Below, in pieces: positions 61,334 through 64,000 of a stretch of DNA of 64,000 nt. Source of the DNA: Deltaproteobacteria bacterium (GTDB lineage: Bacteria > Myxococcota_A > UBA9042); assembly GCA_020632665.1 (NCBI GenBank), contig JACKFC010000011.1, positions 1 through 64,000 on the forward strand, read 5' to 3'. How positions within the stretch are numbered: the stretch's first letter is position 1; every line of letters begins with the position of its first letter. The notes beneath the pieces are model-generated. The model ran no database searches and was not told where the DNA came from. It saw only the letters and a list, made by a program, of their open reading frames with translations. A program made the position numbers and the translations under genes.

Positions 61334-63229
61334 CTATCGCCGACGACGGCGTCGTGATTTCGGAGGCTTGGGCGGCTCGAGGGGGGCGACCGCATCGGGG
61401 CCGTTGAGGATGCGCAGCTCGACCCTGCGGTTGCGCGAGCGCCCAGCGGCGTCGGCGTTGCTCGCAACCGGCATCGAATCTGCCATGCCAACGGCACGGA
61501 TGGCGTGATCGGCGAGGCCGCTGACGCCCACCAAGGAGGCCTTCACGGCGTCGGCGCGGGCTTGGGTCATCGCGAGGCGGTCTGCGATCTCGCCGCCGTC
61601 GTCGGTGAAGACGGCGACTTCCAGGGCGGTGATGGCCTTGATCTCGCGCAGCAGGCGGACCACCGCGCCGAGCAGGATTCGCGCGTCGGCGTCGAGGGTG
61701 GCGGTGCCCGGCAGGAAGCGAATTGGCCGCGCCAACAGGATTCGGCCGCCCTCGATCGAGGCGAGCGGCGGCGGAGGGGTGTCCGGGCAGCCGTCGCCGT
61801 CCTCGAAGCCGTTCACGGTCTCGGCCGCGTCGGGGCAGAGGTCGTCGAGGTCGGAGATGCCGTCGCCGTCGTTGTCGGGATCTGGGCAGCCGTCGCCGTC
61901 TTCGAAGCCGTCGACGTCCTCGACCGTGGAGCCGCCGTCGGCCGCCGGGCGCGGGCAGCGATCCTGCGCGTCGGGGATGCCATCGTCGTCGTCGTCGAGG
62001 TCCGGGCAGCCGTCGCCGTCCTCGAAGCCGTCCTTGTCTTCCGGCTCGAGCCGGCAGCGATCCTGCGTATCGGGGATGCCGTCGCCGTCGTCGTCGAGGT
62101 CCGGGCAGCCGTCGTCGTCCTCGTAGCCGTCGCGGTCCTCGGCCTGCTCGGGGCAGCGGTCGTCGCGGTCGTCGAGTCCGTCGCCGTCTCGGTCGGAGGG
62201 CAGCCGATCCGGCCGGAAACGCAGGCCGGCGAGGGCACGCACCTGCGCCGAGCCCCACGAACGGGTCGCGGCGCCGCCGACTGCAGCGAAGAGGCGGAAG
62301 GCCCCGCGCTGCAGCGGCAGCTCGGCGACGATCATACCGTCGGCCAGCGCCTGCCCTGCCGTCGCGCCGGGGTCGAGATCGGCGAGGAATTGCCCTTCGG
62401 CGGCGACGACGAGGTCCTGCCACGGCAGGACGCGCGCAAGACGCAGGCGTGCCTCGAAGCGGCTGCCGCTGGCGAGGACGGTGTCGCGCAGGGGCACGCC
62501 GTCGGTGCCGACGACGACCTCGCCGGTCTCGGGCCGAACGACCTGGACGGTCGCGGCGTCGAGCGGCCGTAGCGTGGCGCCGAGTTGCAGCGCCGCGGAC
62601 CACGGCCCCATCGCCCAACTGCCGAGCAGCGAGAGGTCGAAGCGCGCCGCCGAGCCACCAAGCCAGGCATTGCGCTGCGCCGTGGGTACGCGCCAACCAC
62701 CGCGGACCGCGACGTGCACGGCCCCGATCGGGCTGTCTTCGCGTTGCCACAGGCCGTAGCGCGCGCCGATGCGGAGATCGCCGAACGCCGGCGCCAGGGC
62801 AGGCTCGACGTCGAGCAGGTTCGGGCCGCCGCCGCGGATCACCGTGGCGATGGGCAGGCTGGCCTCGATCAGGACCGGTCCGACCGGCACGGCCGCGCCG
62901 AGGTCGACCAACGAGAGGTCGCCGAAGATGACCTGCGAACGACTGACGCCATCGGCCGTGCCGCGGAACGAGAGCGGCTTGCGGGCATAGGCGACGCCGA
63001 CGAAGAGGCCGAAGCCGCGGGCGCTGGCGACAGGAACCGAGAGGCCGTCACCGCCGGCCGGCAGCGGCGCCAGCATATTGGCGTCGAGGCTCGGGGCGGG
63101 TTGTGAGGCGCGGGCCGGAGCGGCCGACAGCAACGTCGTCGCGAGCGCCACCGACGCAGCCAGCAGCATCGTCGGGGCGAGCGGTGAACGAACCCAGGCA
63201 GCGAATCGGAATCGGGCGCTGCGCTCCAT
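61334..63229 (-). CDS. Outer-membrane protein with TSP3 repeats and OmpA-like C-terminus
   Basis: A 631-residue exported protein. The signal MLLAASVALATTLLSAAPARA precedes a beta-barrel-like region of about 300 residues. Five thrombospondin-type-3 calcium-binding repeats follow (DRDGDGLDDRDDRCPEQAED and similar, each with DGCPD). The C-terminal domain resembles OmpA/MotB: RFLPGTATLDADARILLGAV, ARADAVKASLVGVSG, SRNRRVELRI. It would anchor the protein to peptidoglycan, although the usual NxxLSxxRA reads DRLAMTQARA. GGAGG stands ten bases before ATG 63229. The tail is very basic (SRRRRRR). It sits on the same strand between lolA and the cysteine-rich lipoprotein gene. A structural outer-membrane role is likely. 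Confidence 0.85.
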   Translation of the reverse strand: MERSARFRFAAWVRSPLAPTMLLAASVALATTLLSAAPARASQPAPSLDANMLAPLPAGGDGLSVPVASARGFGLFVGVAYARKPLSFRGTADGVSRSQVIFGDLSLVDLGAAVPVGPVLIEASLPIATVIRGGGPNLLDVEPALAPAFGDLRIGARYGLWQREDSPIGAVHVAVRGGWRVPTAQRNAWLGGSAARFDLSLLGSWAMGPWSAALQLGATLRPLDAATVQVVRPETGEVVVGTDGVPLRDTVLASGSRFEARLRLARVLPWQDLVVAAEGQFLADLDPGATAGQALADGMIVAELPLQRGAFRLFAAVGGAATRSWGSAQVRALAGLRFRPDRLPSDRDGDGLDDRDDRCPEQAEDRDGYEDDDGCPDLDDDGDGIPDTQDRCRLEPEDKDGFEDGDGCPDLDDDDDGIPDAQDRCPRPAADGGSTVEDVDGFEDGDGCPDPDNDGDGISDLDDLCPDAAETVNGFEDGDGCPDTPPPPLASIEGGRILLARPIRFLPGTATLDADARILLGAVVRLLREIKAITALEVAVFTDDGGEIADRLAMTQARADAVKASLVGVSGLADHAIRAVGMADSMPVASNADAAGRSRNRRVELRILNGPDAVAPLEPPKPPKSRRRRRR

Positions 63230-63352
63230 CGCTTCGGGTCCTCCACGCGTGCCACCACTCGGCGGTCGTGCTGCGTGGCGGGGATGGTGTCGCCCGGACG
63301 GGCCGCCGTCAATCACGACGCGCCGTTGCGGAGCGGTGCCGCTGCGAATGCC

Positions 63353-64000
63353 TCAGGGCGTGCGGATGCTGACGCCGGCCGGGGGCTTCCACTCGAAGAT
63401 CTTGTCCTCGAGCGCCCCGTAGCGCAGGTCCTTGAAGAAGAGCGAGGTCGAATCGCCCAGCGGATCGACCAGGATCGAGGCGACGACGGCGAAGGTCTTG
63501 CCGTCGAGCACGAGCGTGAGCTTCTGCATCACCGCGGTGCCCTCCTTCGGCACCATCTCCAGCGCGAGCGTGTCCTTGACCGGCGAGGTCGCGACCTGCA
63601 GGTGGAAATCGGCGGCGAGATCACCCTGACCCAGGAGGTAGCCGGTCGCTTGGTAGAGGCGGCTGTCCTTCACCGGCAGCTTCAGCGCCACGCGCTCCCG
63701 CCGCTCGTAGGTCCAGAGCACGTCGCCGTCGGAGAAGTAGAAGACCTCCTCGTCCGGGTAGTCCCAGCGCATGCGCCCGGCTTCGACCTTCTCCTTCTCA
63801 CCGGGCTTGCTCGCCGGCGTGACCTTGCCCTTCTTCAGCCAGACCTTGCCCTTGCGACGCAGGCCCTTCTTCAAGCCGCGCTTGCGGACGACCTGGGTGA
63901 AGGAGGCCTGCATGCCTTCGGTGCCGGCGTAGAAGCCTTGGACCTTCGCGGCGAGTGCCAGCGCCTCGGGGCTGCTCTTGCCCGCGGCGGCCGGCGCCTT
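63353..64000 (-). CDS. lolA: Outer-membrane lipoprotein carrier LolA, N-terminus outside window
   Basis: The frame enters from the right edge as SPEALALAAKVQGFYAGTEG, continues MQASFTQVVRKRGLKKG, and runs to the stop at 63353, about 215 codons in the window. This is the LolA pattern: a helix with VQxFYxxT and F-x-Q, the long first strand, then RMRWDYPDEEVFYFSDGDVLWTYE, and the lid region. LolA carries lipoproteins from the LolCDE complex to the outer membrane. A basic insert after the first strand (KGLRRKGKVWLKKGKVTPAS) is longer than usual. The start and signal peptide lie beyond position 64000. Its presence fits the many lipoproteins of this window. Confidence 0.85.
   Translation of the reverse strand, partial: KAPAAAGKSSPEALALAAKVQGFYAGTEGMQASFTQVVRKRGLKKGLRRKGKVWLKKGKVTPASKPGEKEKVEAGRMRWDYPDEEVFYFSDGDVLWTYERRERVALKLPVKDSRLYQATGYLLGQGDLAADFHLQVATSPVKDTLALEMVPKEGTAVMQKLTLVLDGKTFAVVASILVDPLGDSTSLFFKDLRYGALEDKIFEWKPPAGVSIRTP

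Overview
The window is a GC-rich chromosomal segment that looks like a Myxococcota / Bradymonadota-type (former Deltaproteobacteria) genome. The evidence is indirect. There are several large cysteine-rich lipoproteins built from CDDGxxCT and MopE-like DNDCDGxTDE repeats, with Thr/Asp/Gly-rich linkers after the lipobox. There is an amidase with an inserted golvesin-like domain and a GCGC-plus-helix-plus-Arg tail resembling MYXO-CTERM. There are also OmpA/TSP3 and FG-GAP proteins. No rRNA, tRNA, CRISPR array, integrase or complete insertion sequence was recognised. The longest space without a gene is about 260 bases, so no stretch over 300 bases is empty.

Layout. 1-4 kb (minus strand): two cysteine-rich lipoproteins (the first cut by the window edge), a YegS-like lipid kinase and a metallo-beta-lactamase-fold protein that has lost its metal ligands. 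4-12 kb (plus): a plsB-type acyltransferase, a DUF507 protein, a GYF_2/DUF4234 membrane protein, a small lipoprotein and an AsmA-like/GT51 peptidoglycan glycosyltransferase. 12-17.4 kb (minus): a compact operon of FHA coiled-coil protein, Ycf46-like AAA+ ATPase, Ycf35-like DUF1257, DUF2997 and an unknown protein. 17.6-19.6 kb (minus): a LysM protein and a CpoB/YbgF-like lipoprotein.

19.6-29.9 kb (minus) is the most unusual region. It reads as a peptide-maturation (RiPP-like) locus: a PqqD-like carrier, a 2350-residue surface lipoprotein, a 60-residue putative precursor peptide, an HPr-kinase-like P-loop protein, a radical SAM/SPASM enzyme and an S24/S26 peptidase. The last four genes overlap by 1-4 bases. 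Just upstream lie tsaB and rseP.

32.7-40.2 kb: a secreted amidase, a Kelch-like lipoprotein, a von Willebrand A protein and lipA. 40.2-46.2 kb: a lipoprotein of about 2000 residues with some 25 MopE-like repeats. 46.3-50.6 kb: a methyltransferase with a degenerate radical-SAM-like N-terminus, a Tat-exported small protein, mreB, and a stand-alone E2 acyltransferase. 50.6-57 kb: a lipase-like lipoprotein with an outer-membrane protein, then an acyl-CoA carboxyltransferase. 57-64 kb: a third cysteine-rich lipoprotein locus, an OmpA/TSP3 protein and a partial lolA.

A 171-base element with terminal inverted repeats and internal hairpins occurs twice, at 13614-13784 and 29942-30112. By my alignment the copies differ at about 10 positions with no gaps. 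In both places its terminal CTAG supplies the stop codon of the preceding minus-strand gene.

Much of the window concerns the cell envelope: phospholipid synthesis, murein synthesis and hydrolysis, lipoprotein transport and large secreted lipoproteins. All functions are inferred from motifs read by eye; no database search was possible. Many starts are GTG or TTG chosen from Shine-Dalgarno spacing and signal-peptide position.
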